Source of the DNA: a bacterium
GTDB lineage: Bacteria; Bacteroidota; Ignavibacteria; Kapaibacteriales; UBA2268
Reading direction: 5' to 3'
Assembly: GCA_024711295.1 (NCBI GenBank)
Contig: JANJTB010000033.1
Span: forward strand, 176,192-240,191
DNA length: 64,000 nt
Of the stretch, positions 26,107-35,366 are shown one piece after another (the first letter of the stretch is position 1; every line of letters begins with the position of its first letter). A program made the position numbers and the translations under genes. Below the pieces are notes generated by a model that saw only the letters and a list, made by a program, of their open reading frames with translations, ran no database searches and was not told where the DNA came from.

Positions 26107-27105
26107 TTAGTAATTTAATACATAATTATTTAGGGCTTTCATGTATTGAGCTCTTTCGAATGAGCTTGGATCAGCTACATTCAATTGACTCATACTACCC
26201 TGTAATTGCATTACAGATTCGTATTCGTGAGTTGTCATCCATTCAATGACTTCCTCTTTGATATCTTTGATATAATCAACACCATAACGAAGCAAAGTAG
26301 AGCAAAGCATTGTAACATTTGCACCTACCAAAAGCATTTTAATAACATCTTCTCCGTAATGGATACCGGAAGTAGCAGCTAAATCTGCAAATATTCTACC
26401 TTTCAAAATAGCAATCCATCTCATAGGTAATCTTAAATCAGTAGGATTACTTAATATGATATGAGGCTCTACTTCAAGTTCTTCTAAATTAATATCAGGT
26501 TGATAAAACCTGTTAAAAAGTACTAATGAGTCTGCACCGGCTTCATCAAATTTCTTAGCCATATAAGCGAAATTTGTAAAAAATGGACTAACTTTTAGAG
26601 CAACGGGAATTGATACATTACTTTTTACAGCTTTCAAAATATCTAAATATTTATTTTCCAACTCTTGCGAGCTTTGGTTTAAATCTGTAGGAATATTGTA
26701 GATGTTTAATTCGATACCATCAGCACCTGCATCCTGCATCAATTTAGCAAACTCAGTCCAGCCACCGAGTGTTTTACCGTTGATGCTGGCAATAACAGGA
26801 ATTTCAACACTTTCTTTAGCTTTTCTGATTAATTCCAAGTATTGGTCAGGACCGAGATTAAAATCTTCAACTTGCGGGAAGTAACTCAATGATTCGGCAA
26901 ATGAATCTGTTCCAACAGTTGTATGATAGTGGAGCTCTTTTTGTTCATGTTCAATTTGTTCTTCAAAAACCGAATACATAACCAGCGCTGATGCATCGGC
27001 ATCTTCGATTTTCTTAATACCATCTATATTTTTTGATAGTGGACTTGCAGATACAACCAAAGGCGACTTTAAGGTCATTCCCATGTATTTTGTTTTTAAA
27101 TCCAT
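26107..27105 (-). CDS. dihydroorotate dehydrogenase-like FMN protein
   Basis: 332 residues with the TIM-barrel dihydroorotate-dehydrogenase fold: MGMTLKSPLVVSASPLSKN at the start, PVIASINGKTLGGWTEFAK, AGADGIELNIYNIP, PVALKVSPFFTNFAYMAK and ATSGIHYGEDVIKMLLVGA (phosphate-binding end). This family differs from PyrD: the catalytic Cys/Ser loop is not evident and its members often sit beside nifJ or other ferredoxin enzymes, as here. Real substrate unknown; a role in pyrimidine synthesis should not be assumed. A GGAGAA site precedes the ATG. A paralogue lies at 37451-38422. Confidence 0.85.
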   Translation of the reverse strand: MDLKTKYMGMTLKSPLVVSASPLSKNIDGIKKIEDADASALVMYSVFEEQIEHEQKELHYHTTVGTDSFAESLSYFPQVEDFNLGPDQYLELIRKAKESVEIPVIASINGKTLGGWTEFAKLMQDAGADGIELNIYNIPTDLNQSSQELENKYLDILKAVKSNVSIPVALKVSPFFTNFAYMAKKFDEAGADSLVLFNRFYQPDINLEELEVEPHIILSNPTDLRLPMRWIAILKGRIFADLAATSGIHYGEDVIKMLLVGANVTMLCSTLLRYGVDYIKDIKEEVIEWMTTHEYESVMQLQGSMSQLNVADPSSFERAQYMKALNNYVLNY

Positions 27106-27155
27106 CTTAATTCTCCATTTATTTTTATTAATTCATTGTCAAAATATTAAATCGT

Positions 27156-27182
27156 GGGGAAGTGATGATTATTCACTTCCCC
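27156..27182 (-). terminator. strong hairpin between nifJ and the next gene
   Basis: GGGGAAGTGA (27156-27165) pairs perfectly with TCACTTCCCC (27173-27182). It is 12 bases after the nifJ stop on the minus strand, and an AT-rich stretch follows. It probably ends or attenuates the nifJ transcript ahead of the dihydroorotate-dehydrogenase-like gene. Confidence 0.7.
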
Positions 27183-27194
27183 CGGAAGAGTTTA

Positions 27195-30100
27195 TTACTG
27201 ATTTTCGGCGGGAGTTTGTTCTTTTCCGCCTTGTTCAGCCATATATTTGTACTTTCTGAATCTTTCGTTAATCAATTCCTGATTCATTTTGAATAATTTA
27301 TCTGCCATAGGAGGATTTGCTTTCATAAGCATTTGGAATCTACCTTCTGTTGACAAATAATCTCTTACAGGAATTTTTGGTTCTTTAGAATCGAGAGTTA
27401 ATGGATTCTTTCCTTCAGTTGCGTTCACAGGATTATATCTGTAAAGTAACCACTGACCACTATCAACGGCAAGTTTGTGACGTCCGAATGGGCGGCTCAT
27501 GTCAATACCGTGGGCAATACAGTGACTATATGCAATGATAATTGATGGTCCGTCGTAAGCTTCTGCTTCCAAGAATGCTTTTAGAGTTTGGTCGTCTTTG
27601 GCACCCATAGCAACTGAAGCAACATAAACATTACCATAGCTCATAGCCATTGCACCTAAATCTTTTTTACCTGTTGGCTTACCACCGGCTGAGAATTTAG
27701 CTACTGCGCTCATAGGGGTTGCTTTCGAAGTCTGGCCACCGGTATTCGAATATACTTCTGTATCGAGAATAAGGATATTTACATTTTTGCCTGATGCAAT
27801 AACATGGTCGAGACCACCAAAACCGATATCATAAGCCCAACCATCACCACCAATTATCCAAACACTTTTCTTAACCAGATAATCGGCAACTGCCAGTAAT
27901 CTTTTTGAATCAGGTGAATTAATTCCGTTCATTATTTCTTTAACTTTAGCTACTCTTTCTCTTTGAGCAGCAATACCAATTTCGTCTTTTTGGTCAGCAC
28001 TCATTAAAGCGTCAACTAGTTCTGACCCAATTTCATTTCTAAAGAATTCCAACAGATGTTTGGCAACTTCCTCTTGTTTGTCAATTGCAAGTTTGTAGCC
28101 CAAACCAAATTCTGCATTATCCTCGAATAATGAATTTGACCATGCCGGACCTCTGCCATTTGCATCTTTTGCCCATGGAGTTGTAGGTAAATTTCCACCA
28201 TAAATTGATGAACATCCTGTAGCATTTGCAATAACAGCTCTATCACCGAATAATTGAGATACCAGTTTCACATAAGGTGTTTCACCGCAACCTGAACAAG
28301 CACCTGAGAATTCAAACAATGGTCTTTGTAGCTGTTGTAATCTAATTTGGTTAACGTTTATCTTGGTTCTGTCCATATCAGGAATACTTAAGAAAAAGTC
28401 CCAGTTTTTAGCTTCAGGTTCTCTTAATGGAATTTGTGGTTGCATGTTAATGGCACGAAGACTTACATTAGATTTATTTTTAGCAGGGCATACTTCTACA
28501 CATGCTCCGCAACCTGTGCAATCTTCGGGTGCTACCTGAATAGTATATTTTAAATTATCAACCTTCCAAGTTTTATCTTTAGCTTCTGTATATTTAAATG
28601 TTTCAGGAGCATTCTCCAAATGTTTTTCGTCATATACTTTAATTCTGATTGTAGCATGCGGACATACCATAGCACATTTGCCGCATTGTGTACATGTATC
28701 AGGATCCCAAACAGGAATTGAAAGAGCAATATTTCTTCTTTCCCAGCGTGCAGTATCTGTGGGCCATGTACCATCCTGAGGGAAAGCACTTACCGGTATA
28801 TCATCACCATATCCAGCAATAATCTTTCCGATTACATTTTTAACAAATTCTGGAGCATTTTCTGGAACTGGTGGTTTAATCTCGTAATCACTTGTAACAC
28901 TTTCAGGTACTTTAATTTCATGTAAATGCTCTAATGTATTGTCAACAGCTTTAATGTTCATATTAACAATAGCTTCGCCTTTCTTTCCGTATGTTTTTTT
29001 GATTGAATTTTTGATTTCATTAATTGCTTCTTCTTTAGGCAATACACCGGAAATAGCAAAGAAACATACCTGCATTACAGTATTGATTCTTCTACCCATT
29101 CCACTTGCTTCGGCAACACTTTGAGCATCAATAGCAAAAAGTTTAACTTTTTTGTCAATTATGAGCTTTTGCTGTGACTTAGGTAAGCTGTTCCATACAT
29201 CATTAGTTGGCAATGGGGAGTTGATTAAAAATACTCCACCATCAACAAGATTGTTGACAAGGTCAAATTTTTCAAGAAATACTGTTTGATGTACACCAAC
29301 AAAATTTGCCTTACGAATCAAATAAGGTGAACGAATTGGTTCAGGACCAAATCTCAGGTGAGATACAGTTAATGCACCTGCTTTTTTAGAGTCGTAAACA
29401 AAATATCCCTGTGCATAATTATTAGTGTTCTCGCCAATAATCTTGATTGAGTTTTTGTTCGCACCAACAGTACCATCTGAGCCAAGACCATAAAACAATG
29501 CTCTGAATACACTTGTTCCTTCGATATCGAAATTATGGTCAACATCAAGACTTGTAAAGTTCACATCGTCAATAATACCAACGGTGAAATGATTTTTAGC
29601 ATTTGAATTTACTGCATTATCAAACACTGATTTTACCATAGCAGGGGTAAACTCTTTAGATGAAAGTCCATATCTGCCTGTCAGTATTTTGGGCATAGAT
29701 TTTAAGCTGCCAAAACCTGATTGTAATCCTTCGAACAATGCATTAACAACATCAAGATATAAAGGTTCGCCTGTGGCACCCGGTTCTTTGGTTCTGTCAA
29801 GTACACTGATATACTTAGTGCTTGCAGGCAAAGCTTCCATGAACAATTGAATATCGAATGGTCTATAAAGTCTAACTTTCAAAACACCGGTTTTTCCACC
29901 ATTTGCATTTAGATACTTTACGGTTTCTCTAACTGTTTCGCAACCTGAACCCATTAAAATAATTACATTCTCAGCATTAGGATCGCCTTCGTACTCATAA
30001 ATTTTGTATTGTCTACCTGTCAATTTAGCAAATTTATCCATTTGTTTCTGGACAATTGCCGGACAAGCTTTATAATATTTATTATTAGTTTCTCTGTTTT

Positions 30101-30782
30101 GGAAAAATACGTCCGGGTTTTGAGCAGTTCCTCTTAGTACAGGATTATCAGGATTAAGGGAACGATTGCGATGAGCAATAACCAAGTCCTCATCAATCAT
30201 TTCTCTCATTATGCTGTCGGGTATTACCTCAATTTTTGCAACTTCGTGCGATGTACGAAATCCATCAAAGAAATGAAGCATAGGAATTCTTGATTCCAAA
30301 GTCGCAGCTTGAGAAATCAGTGCAAAGTCCATTACTTCCTGAACTGATGCAGCACCAAGAAACGCAAAGCCTGTACCTCTAGCAGCCATGATATCACTAT
30401 GGTCACCAAATATTGACAATGCATGAGTTGCCAAAGACCTTGCAGTGATGTTGAACACTGTAGGTGTAAGCTCACCTGCTATCTTGTACATGTTGGGAAT
30501 TTTAAGGAGCAAACCCTGAGAAGCTGTAAATGTAGTAGTTAGTGCACCTGCTTGCAATGAGCCGTGAACAGCTCCCGCAGCTCCGCCTTCGCTTTGCATT
30601 TCACATACAGTTGGAATATTTCCCCAAATGTTTTTGTATCCTTTTGATGCCCACTCATCAGCCCATTCACCCATATTTGATGAAGGTGTAATTGGGTAGA
30701 TTGCACATACCTCGTTAACTCTGTACATTACGTAGGCAGCGGCTTCGTTGCCGTCTATCGTGATAAATTGTTTATCTGTCAT
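27195..30782 (-). CDS. nifJ: pyruvate:ferredoxin (flavodoxin) oxidoreductase
   Basis: 1195 residues, the length of a single-chain homodimeric enzyme. Pyruvate plus CoA and oxidised ferredoxin give acetyl-CoA, CO2 and reduced ferredoxin. Domain I starts CAIYPITPSSNMGEWADEW; the middle has the CoA/gamma-type domains; an eight-iron ferredoxin domain has CTQCGKCAMVCP near 700 and CTGCGACVEVCP near 755; the TPP domain has GACSGCGETPYVK near 830 (proximal cluster cysteines) and GDGWAYDIGFGGLDHV near 977. The 1190 level tail is normal. The name nifJ is historical; nothing here indicates nitrogen fixation. Confidence 0.97.
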   Translation of the reverse strand: MTDKQFITIDGNEAAAYVMYRVNEVCAIYPITPSSNMGEWADEWASKGYKNIWGNIPTVCEMQSEGGAAGAVHGSLQAGALTTTFTASQGLLLKIPNMYKIAGELTPTVFNITARSLATHALSIFGDHSDIMAARGTGFAFLGAASVQEVMDFALISQAATLESRIPMLHFFDGFRTSHEVAKIEVIPDSIMREMIDEDLVIAHRNRSLNPDNPVLRGTAQNPDVFFQNRETNNKYYKACPAIVQKQMDKFAKLTGRQYKIYEYEGDPNAENVIILMGSGCETVRETVKYLNANGGKTGVLKVRLYRPFDIQLFMEALPASTKYISVLDRTKEPGATGEPLYLDVVNALFEGLQSGFGSLKSMPKILTGRYGLSSKEFTPAMVKSVFDNAVNSNAKNHFTVGIIDDVNFTSLDVDHNFDIEGTSVFRALFYGLGSDGTVGANKNSIKIIGENTNNYAQGYFVYDSKKAGALTVSHLRFGPEPIRSPYLIRKANFVGVHQTVFLEKFDLVNNLVDGGVFLINSPLPTNDVWNSLPKSQQKLIIDKKVKLFAIDAQSVAEASGMGRRINTVMQVCFFAISGVLPKEEAINEIKNSIKKTYGKKGEAIVNMNIKAVDNTLEHLHEIKVPESVTSDYEIKPPVPENAPEFVKNVIGKIIAGYGDDIPVSAFPQDGTWPTDTARWERRNIALSIPVWDPDTCTQCGKCAMVCPHATIRIKVYDEKHLENAPETFKYTEAKDKTWKVDNLKYTIQVAPEDCTGCGACVEVCPAKNKSNVSLRAINMQPQIPLREPEAKNWDFFLSIPDMDRTKINVNQIRLQQLQRPLFEFSGACSGCGETPYVKLVSQLFGDRAVIANATGCSSIYGGNLPTTPWAKDANGRGPAWSNSLFEDNAEFGLGYKLAIDKQEEVAKHLLEFFRNEIGSELVDALMSADQKDEIGIAAQRERVAKVKEIMNGINSPDSKRLLAVADYLVKKSVWIIGGDGWAYDIGFGGLDHVIASGKNVNILILDTEVYSNTGGQTSKATPMSAVAKFSAGGKPTGKKDLGAMAMSYGNVYVASVAMGAKDDQTLKAFLEAEAYDGPSIIIAYSHCIAHGIDMSRPFGRHKLAVDSGQWLLYRYNPVNATEGKNPLTLDSKEPKIPVRDYLSTEGRFQMLMKANPPMADKLFKMNQELINERFRKYKYMAEQGGKEQTPAENQ

Positions 30783-31086
30783 TTAATATTACCCTAGATT
30801 CTTAATAGAATATATTTATTACTCAATTTATATTACAATTCAGTAATTAAACAATATTTAAAAGTAATCATTTTTCTTGGATTTCAAAAGAAAAATTACA
30901 TTTAAGTCATTAAAAATCAAAAAGTTGTATTTGTTTCTCTCAAATTATTTTTTAGTCTGTCTTAATAATTATTTTTTCTTGATTGAATAATTGACTAATT
31001 ATTATAATAATTTTATTATTTTTTGTGACTTGGTCATTATAATTTCCGTTAATAAATATATAAGGGTAAATTTGTAAATATTTGAT
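30783..31086. promoter_or_regulatory. divergent intergenic region between nifJ and the ECF sigma gene
   Basis: 304 bases with no gene, very AT-rich. For the sigma gene, TTGATT (30979-30984) and TATAAT (31003-31008) are separated by 18 bases, but base composition makes such matches likely by chance. No repeat or clear Rex-type site was seen upstream of nifJ. Confidence 0.3.
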
Positions 31087-31674
31087 ATGCAGGAATACAA
31101 TAAATATAACGATACAGAAATAATTAAAATGCTCGTCCAATCAACAGGGAAGCGGGCTGATAAATTATTTGATGTTTTGTATGAGAGATATTCTGCAAAA
31201 TTAAATGTTTATTGTATATTCAAAGCACAAAACAAACAGGATGCTGAAGAAATCTTTGAAGATACCTGGTTGAAATTTTTATCAAGAATTCGGGATGGAA
31301 AAACACCTAATTCAGTATTGCCATACCTTTATTCTATTGCTCATAATTTAATCATAGATAAATACAGAACTGAAAACTCAAAAAAGAAAGTAATTATTGA
31401 ATACAAAGATTTCACAGAATTTGATGAAAATAATCGGTCCTGGGATATTGAAAATGAATTAGAACAAAATGAACTAATTGAAATTGTAAAAAGAGTACTT
31501 ACCACAATTGACGAAATTTACAGTGAAACTTTTCTTTTGCAATGGTTTGGCGGATTATCACAGCAAGAAATTGCTGACTTACTTGGGATAAGTATTTCTG
31601 CAGTAAAAATGAGAAGCCACCGAGCTATGAAAGAAGTTATTAAGTATGTAAAACCTTTTTACAGCTATTCTTAG
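31087..31674 (+). CDS. ECF-type RNA polymerase sigma factor
   Basis: 195 residues. Region 2 includes QDAEEIFEDTWLKFLSRI and LYSIAHNLIIDKYRTENSKK; region 4 has TFLLQWFGGLSQQEIADLL and ISAVKMRSHRAMKEVIKYV (helix-turn-helix contacting the -35 box). It directs RNA polymerase to a specific set of promoters, normally held back by an anti-sigma protein. The next gene, 20 bases downstream, encodes a membrane-anchored protein in the expected anti-sigma position. The operon continues into a lipoprotein and a T9SS cargo, so the sigma factor probably controls an envelope function. Confidence 0.92.
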   Translation: MQEYNKYNDTEIIKMLVQSTGKRADKLFDVLYERYSAKLNVYCIFKAQNKQDAEEIFEDTWLKFLSRIRDGKTPNSVLPYLYSIAHNLIIDKYRTENSKKKVIIEYKDFTEFDENNRSWDIENELEQNELIEIVKRVLTTIDEIYSETFLLQWFGGLSQQEIADLLGISISAVKMRSHRAMKEVIKYVKPFYSYS

Positions 31675-31694
31675 AAATAGTATGGAGTTTTGAA

Positions 31695-32885
31695 ATGAAT
31701 AAAATTGATAGATTATTTAGATATTATGAAAATAGTTTGGATGAGGAATCAGAGAATTTACTATTTGCTGAACTGGCAAGTGATGTTGAATTTAGAGCTG
31801 AATTTAAAGCTTTTAACTCTGTAGCAATAACTTTGCCGGCTTATACAAACTCATTTAAACCAAGCAATGTGCAAAAAAGCAGATTATTTGCTCGTGCAGG
31901 GTATAATATGCCCATCAAAACTAATACAGTTCCTTTAGAAACAACTAAAGTTGCTCCAATAAAAGGTAAATATTACCAATTAATAAAGAATGGAACAATA
32001 CAATCAGTTGTTGCTTCGATTTTAACATTATTTGTTATGCTTTACCTGATGAAAGATGATGGAAATATCCAAACAAATAATGTAAATAATTCCAATTCTG
32101 AAAATTTGATAAATCAACAAAACAAACCTGCAATTGAAAGTTATTCATCAAATAATTCAAAAAGTGAAAAAAATGATTCAAATCCAATAATAAAGTATGT
32201 TTACATTGATAGAATTGTACCTTATGAATCAAGCATTGAAAATAATATTCAATCTGATAATTTACTAGAAAGAAAGCAAATAATAAGTAATTCTAAAATT
32301 GGTAATTCACGATTTGTTCTAAATCAATTTAATACAAATAGTGAATTTTTAACTCAAAATATTGATTTGAATAATTTTAATTTTCTAAAATTTGATGAAA
32401 ATTACAAAAATTTAGATTTTAGAGTAGAGCAGTCAATCCCATGGCATATACCGGGCGAAACAATTAGTCCTGAAATATTCAATAAATTAAATAATACTAC
32501 TCTTAGAATTTTGTATAAAGTTACTGATAATCTCAAAATTGGAGTAAGTATGGAGCAATCTACATTTTTTACAACTTTTGAGAATAAAAATTCCGATGGT
32601 GATCTGTATAGAATTAGTATGCAGCCAAATTTGACTACATTTAGTGGAGAACTTGTATATAGCTTTGTTGATTTCGATAAATTTATACCCTATTTACAGT
32701 TTGGGTTAGGAGTAAATACTGCAGGATTTGTTCTTAAGCCAACCTTAGGTATTGATTATGATATTACTGATTATTTATCTTTATATTTAGCTGGAAATTA
32801 TGATTATTTTATTTATTCACATCAGGATAATTGGTATAATTCACAAAAATTCAGGCTAAGTTATGGTATTTCGTTTAAATTATAA
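31695..32885 (+). CDS. putative anti-sigma factor fused to an outer-membrane-barrel-like C-terminus
   Basis: 396 residues. Residues 1-100 are soluble and acidic/helical (MNKIDRLFRYYENSLDEESE), similar in layout to anti-sigma N-termini but without a zinc HxxxCxxC motif. One hydrophobic segment follows near 102-118 (SVVASILTLFVMLYLM), then an Asn/Ser-rich linker. The C-terminal 160 residues contain alternating beta strands with aromatic ends (TLRILYKVTDNLKIGVSM, FIPYLQFGLGVNTAGF, FRLSYGISFKL), like a small porin-family domain. An inner-membrane segment and a barrel-like part in one chain do not normally coexist, so either the C-terminal domain is a periplasmic beta-sandwich or the localisation is unusual. 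Position after the sigma gene supports an anti-sigma role. Confidence 0.6.
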   Translation: MNKIDRLFRYYENSLDEESENLLFAELASDVEFRAEFKAFNSVAITLPAYTNSFKPSNVQKSRLFARAGYNMPIKTNTVPLETTKVAPIKGKYYQLIKNGTIQSVVASILTLFVMLYLMKDDGNIQTNNVNNSNSENLINQQNKPAIESYSSNNSKSEKNDSNPIIKYVYIDRIVPYESSIENNIQSDNLLERKQIISNSKIGNSRFVLNQFNTNSEFLTQNIDLNNFNFLKFDENYKNLDFRVEQSIPWHIPGETISPEIFNKLNNTTLRILYKVTDNLKIGVSMEQSTFFTTFENKNSDGDLYRISMQPNLTTFSGELVYSFVDFDKFIPYLQFGLGVNTAGFVLKPTLGIDYDITDYLSLYLAGNYDYFIYSHQDNWYNSQKFRLSYGISFKL

Positions 32886-32891
32886 AATTTT

Positions 32892-32895
32892 GGAG
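32892..32895 (+). promoter_or_regulatory. ribosome-binding site fixing the lipoprotein start
   Basis: GGAG lies 9 bases before ATG 32905. This, together with the signal peptide that begins there, favours 32905 over the upstream in-frame ATG at 32863. Confidence 0.55.
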
Positions 32896-32904
32896 CTTTT
32901 GAAA

Positions 32905-33366
32905 ATGAAAAAGTACCTATTATTAATATTTGTGGTTCTTCTTAGCTTAAATATAAATTCCTGTAAAGATATAATTACTACCGAACCACGCTACGATAAA
33001 GAACTGATTTTAGATAATTTGACACCCGAGGATTCGCTCAAACTGCTTGCGACTGAATCCTTAGATTTAGGAACTATAAAAGTAAAAACCTCAATAATTA
33101 AAAATGTAATAATGAAAAATATTTCTGATATTCACAATATTACAATTTACAGGGTTGATAATAAGAATAAAACAGGATTATTTTCTTATAATTTAATTTC
33201 GGGCATCCCTTTTGAAATAAAATCAAATGAAGATACCGAATTAAACCCTAAGATTGAAATAACATTTATTGCCGATCCTTTTGTTCCGGGTTATTTTTAT
33301 GATACTTTGTATTTTAATGATAATCAGAATTTGTATATTCCAATAAAGGTCAAAACTACATATTAG
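32905..33366 (+). CDS. lipoprotein with an Ig-like (ASH/HYDIN-type) domain
   Basis: 153 residues from ATG 32905. Signal peptide MKKYLLLIFVVLLSLNINSC; the Cys is the likely lipid anchor, although Asn at the -2 position is unusual. The body has the rhythm of an ASH-type immunoglobulin-like domain: SLDLGTIKVKTSIIKNVIMKN, then GIPFEIK, PKIEITFIADPFVPG and LYFNDNQNLYIPIKV. Such domains mediate protein contacts at the cell surface or periplasm. It lies between the putative anti-sigma gene (20 bases) and a T9SS cargo (36 bases), so it is probably part of the same operon. No enzymatic motif is visible. Confidence 0.65.
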   Translation: MKKYLLLIFVVLLSLNINSCKDIITTEPRYDKELILDNLTPEDSLKLLATESLDLGTIKVKTSIIKNVIMKNISDIHNITIYRVDNKNKTGLFSYNLISGIPFEIKSNEDTELNPKIEITFIADPFVPGYFYDTLYFNDNQNLYIPIKVKTTY

Positions 33367-33402
33367 AAATAAATTATTTAAAAAATATTCAGGAGAAATT
33401 TT

Positions 33403-35085
33403 ATGAAAAAGCTTTTAGTTTTATTGATTTCAGGTTTGATGCTAACAAGTATCAGCAATGCACAAAAAGATGACAATCCAAATTTACAACGAGAACCTTA
33501 TGGTACTTTTGATTTTCAAAAAAATTATACAGGCAATATTGATTTTTATGCAACAAATTATGGATTCAATTTTTGTGATATACCAAATGCACGAGGGGGC
33601 TTATTTTGGCCACGTGGCACCCAAAACCAATATATCTTTTCATCCGGTTTTTGGTTCGGAGCTAAGAAAAGAAATCCGGCTAATTTAAGTGAATACAACA
33701 AATTAGTTCTTATTTCATACAATCCGAATACCGGAAGGGGTTGGTTTGTACCGGGTAGAATTGAAGATGGTGATACATTGAGAAAGGATTTGACAAATAA
33801 ATACCGTACATATTTTGGAAGTGATTTTATTAAAGAATCAGGCGTTCCGTTTAAAACAGAAGACGGACCAAATTGGCCCCTGTGGATTGCAAATGGAGAA
33901 CTAAAATATGAAGGTGGCACATACAAAAATGACTATATTCATAATGTATCAGATAGAAACCCTGCGAACAGACCAAATGGACCATTATTTGTGTCTGACG
34001 ATGATATTGTTTCTACTTTTAAGGATACTGATTTGAATTATTATGAAGGTGGAGCTGTTCAACGTACTCCGCTAGGTTATCCATTGAAAATACAAACAAC
34101 TTCTTCAATATATATATGGGGTAGTAGTGAACTTGAAGATATTATGATAATCAACTATTTACTTGAAAATAAATCATCAGATACTTTGATTGATTGCTGG
34201 TTTGGCAGTATCAATGACATAGACATTGGAATTTATGATCAACAACAAATGATTAATGACAGGCAAAGATATTTTGACAAGGATTCTACAGCACAACTAG
34301 CAGTAGGTTGGACAAATACAGACAAAGGAGAACTTGGTATGGGATTTGGCTATATTGGATTTTCACTTCTTGAAACTCCTGCTGTTGATATTAATGGTAA
34401 TATAAGAACTGATAAATTAATCTATTTACAGAATGAACAACTTGGTCTCAGAACTTGCAGTAATTGGTCAATAGAAGTTGACCCAAAAGAAGATGATGAC
34501 AGATATAATTATATTTCAAGAGGAATTAAAGAGGGGGATACAGGACCTGGTGATAAACGTTCATTACTTTCAACCGGTCCATTTAATATGTTACCTAATT
34601 CAAAAGCAAGAATTGCTGTATTAATTGCATTTGCTATGCCGGCTAAGGGCGATGAAGCTGATGGCTCGGATGAAGATATGGGATGGCTTCCAGGAAAAGT
34701 TAAAAATGGTGACCTGCCGGAATTACAGTCAGTCCCAAATAGTTTGATTGACAAGATTCTAAGTACCCGGAAAAGATACTACGATAATATGATTTTGACC
34801 GTTAGAAACAATGAACCAAGCAATTATAATACACTTGTTTATCCAAATCCAACGGATAATATCTTAACCTATGAATATTCATTAGAACAATCACAAAAAA
34901 TCAGAATTTCATTAATAGATGAAATGGGAAAAGAAATTGGTGAAGTATTTAGCGGAGTTAAACAAGAAGGAAATTATCACCATTTTATTGATTTAGGTCA
35001 GTATCATCTTTCAAATGGTGTTTATTTTATAAAATTACAATCATCGAATGACATTAGCATTAAGAAATTCGTTGTAATGAAGTAA
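33403..35085 (+). CDS. T9SS-secreted protein with type A sorting domain
   Basis: 560 residues. Signal peptide of about 20 residues ending ISNAQ. The last 80 residues form a type IX sorting domain: VYPNPTDNILTYEYS, a strand with ISLIDEMGKEI, and the terminal GVYFIKLQSSN..KKFVVMK. Such proteins are exported, cleaved and attached to the surface or released. The large body (about 25-470) has no family I recognise; it contains GGLFWPRGTQNQYIFSSGFW and repeated Asp/Asn-rich turns, a pattern common in FCB surface proteins of unknown function. It ends the ECF operon and is followed by a terminator. Confidence 0.82.
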   Translation: MKKLLVLLISGLMLTSISNAQKDDNPNLQREPYGTFDFQKNYTGNIDFYATNYGFNFCDIPNARGGLFWPRGTQNQYIFSSGFWFGAKKRNPANLSEYNKLVLISYNPNTGRGWFVPGRIEDGDTLRKDLTNKYRTYFGSDFIKESGVPFKTEDGPNWPLWIANGELKYEGGTYKNDYIHNVSDRNPANRPNGPLFVSDDDIVSTFKDTDLNYYEGGAVQRTPLGYPLKIQTTSSIYIWGSSELEDIMIINYLLENKSSDTLIDCWFGSINDIDIGIYDQQQMINDRQRYFDKDSTAQLAVGWTNTDKGELGMGFGYIGFSLLETPAVDINGNIRTDKLIYLQNEQLGLRTCSNWSIEVDPKEDDDRYNYISRGIKEGDTGPGDKRSLLSTGPFNMLPNSKARIAVLIAFAMPAKGDEADGSDEDMGWLPGKVKNGDLPELQSVPNSLIDKILSTRKRYYDNMILTVRNNEPSNYNTLVYPNPTDNILTYEYSLEQSQKIRISLIDEMGKEIGEVFSGVKQEGNYHHFIDLGQYHLSNGVYFIKLQSSNDISIKKFVVMK

Positions 35086-35115
35086 AGTAAAAACCTCAAT
35101 TTTAGTTTTTATATT

Positions 35116-35154
35116 AAAACAGACTGAAGAATCAGAGATTCTCCAGTCTGTTTT
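35116..35154 (+). terminator. intrinsic terminator of the ECF operon
   Basis: AAAACAGACTG (35116-35126) pairs with CAGTCTGTTTT (35144-35154), with a further small helix in the loop (GAATC/GATTC), and is followed by a run of T. Confidence 0.88.
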
Positions 35155-35171
35155 TTAATTTATGAGGCAAA

Positions 35172-35366
35172 ATGTCAATTTCAACTTATAATCGTTTATA
35201 TTCTAAAAATAATTTTCAAGCAAAAATACAAAAAGATTATTATAAGACAAAAGATTTGAGGGGATTAACTTCGATACTAAAAGCAATGTTGTTACTGCTT
35301 GGGAATAATTGTAAACAGGTTAATCCTCTGGCAACTATTACAAAGTATAAAAAGTACTCATATTGA
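35172..35366 (+). CDS. possible small basic protein of unknown function
   Basis: 64 residues, basic (MSISTYNRLYSKNNFQAK). No family recognised. Its stop TGA overlaps a TTG that starts a second small frame (35363-35518), in the way coupled genes overlap. It follows a terminator and has no convincing ribosome-binding site, so it may be a gene remnant rather than a gene. Confidence 0.25.
   Translation: MSISTYNRLYSKNNFQAKIQKDYYKTKDLRGLTSILKAMLLLLGNNCKQVNPLATITKYKKYSY

Noticed and set aside
26107..27105. Calling the dihydroorotate-dehydrogenase-like proteins PyrD
   Set aside because: The family is related in fold, but the catalytic loop of PyrD is not evident and the neighbours are ferredoxin and redox genes.
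27195..30782. nifJ as evidence of nitrogen fixation
   Set aside because: The gene name is historical. The protein is the common pyruvate:ferredoxin oxidoreductase, and no nitrogenase genes are in the window.
32863..33366. Longer start for the lipoprotein at 32863
   Set aside because: The signal peptide and the GGAG site fix the start at 32905; the longer form would overlap the upstream gene and bury the signal peptide.
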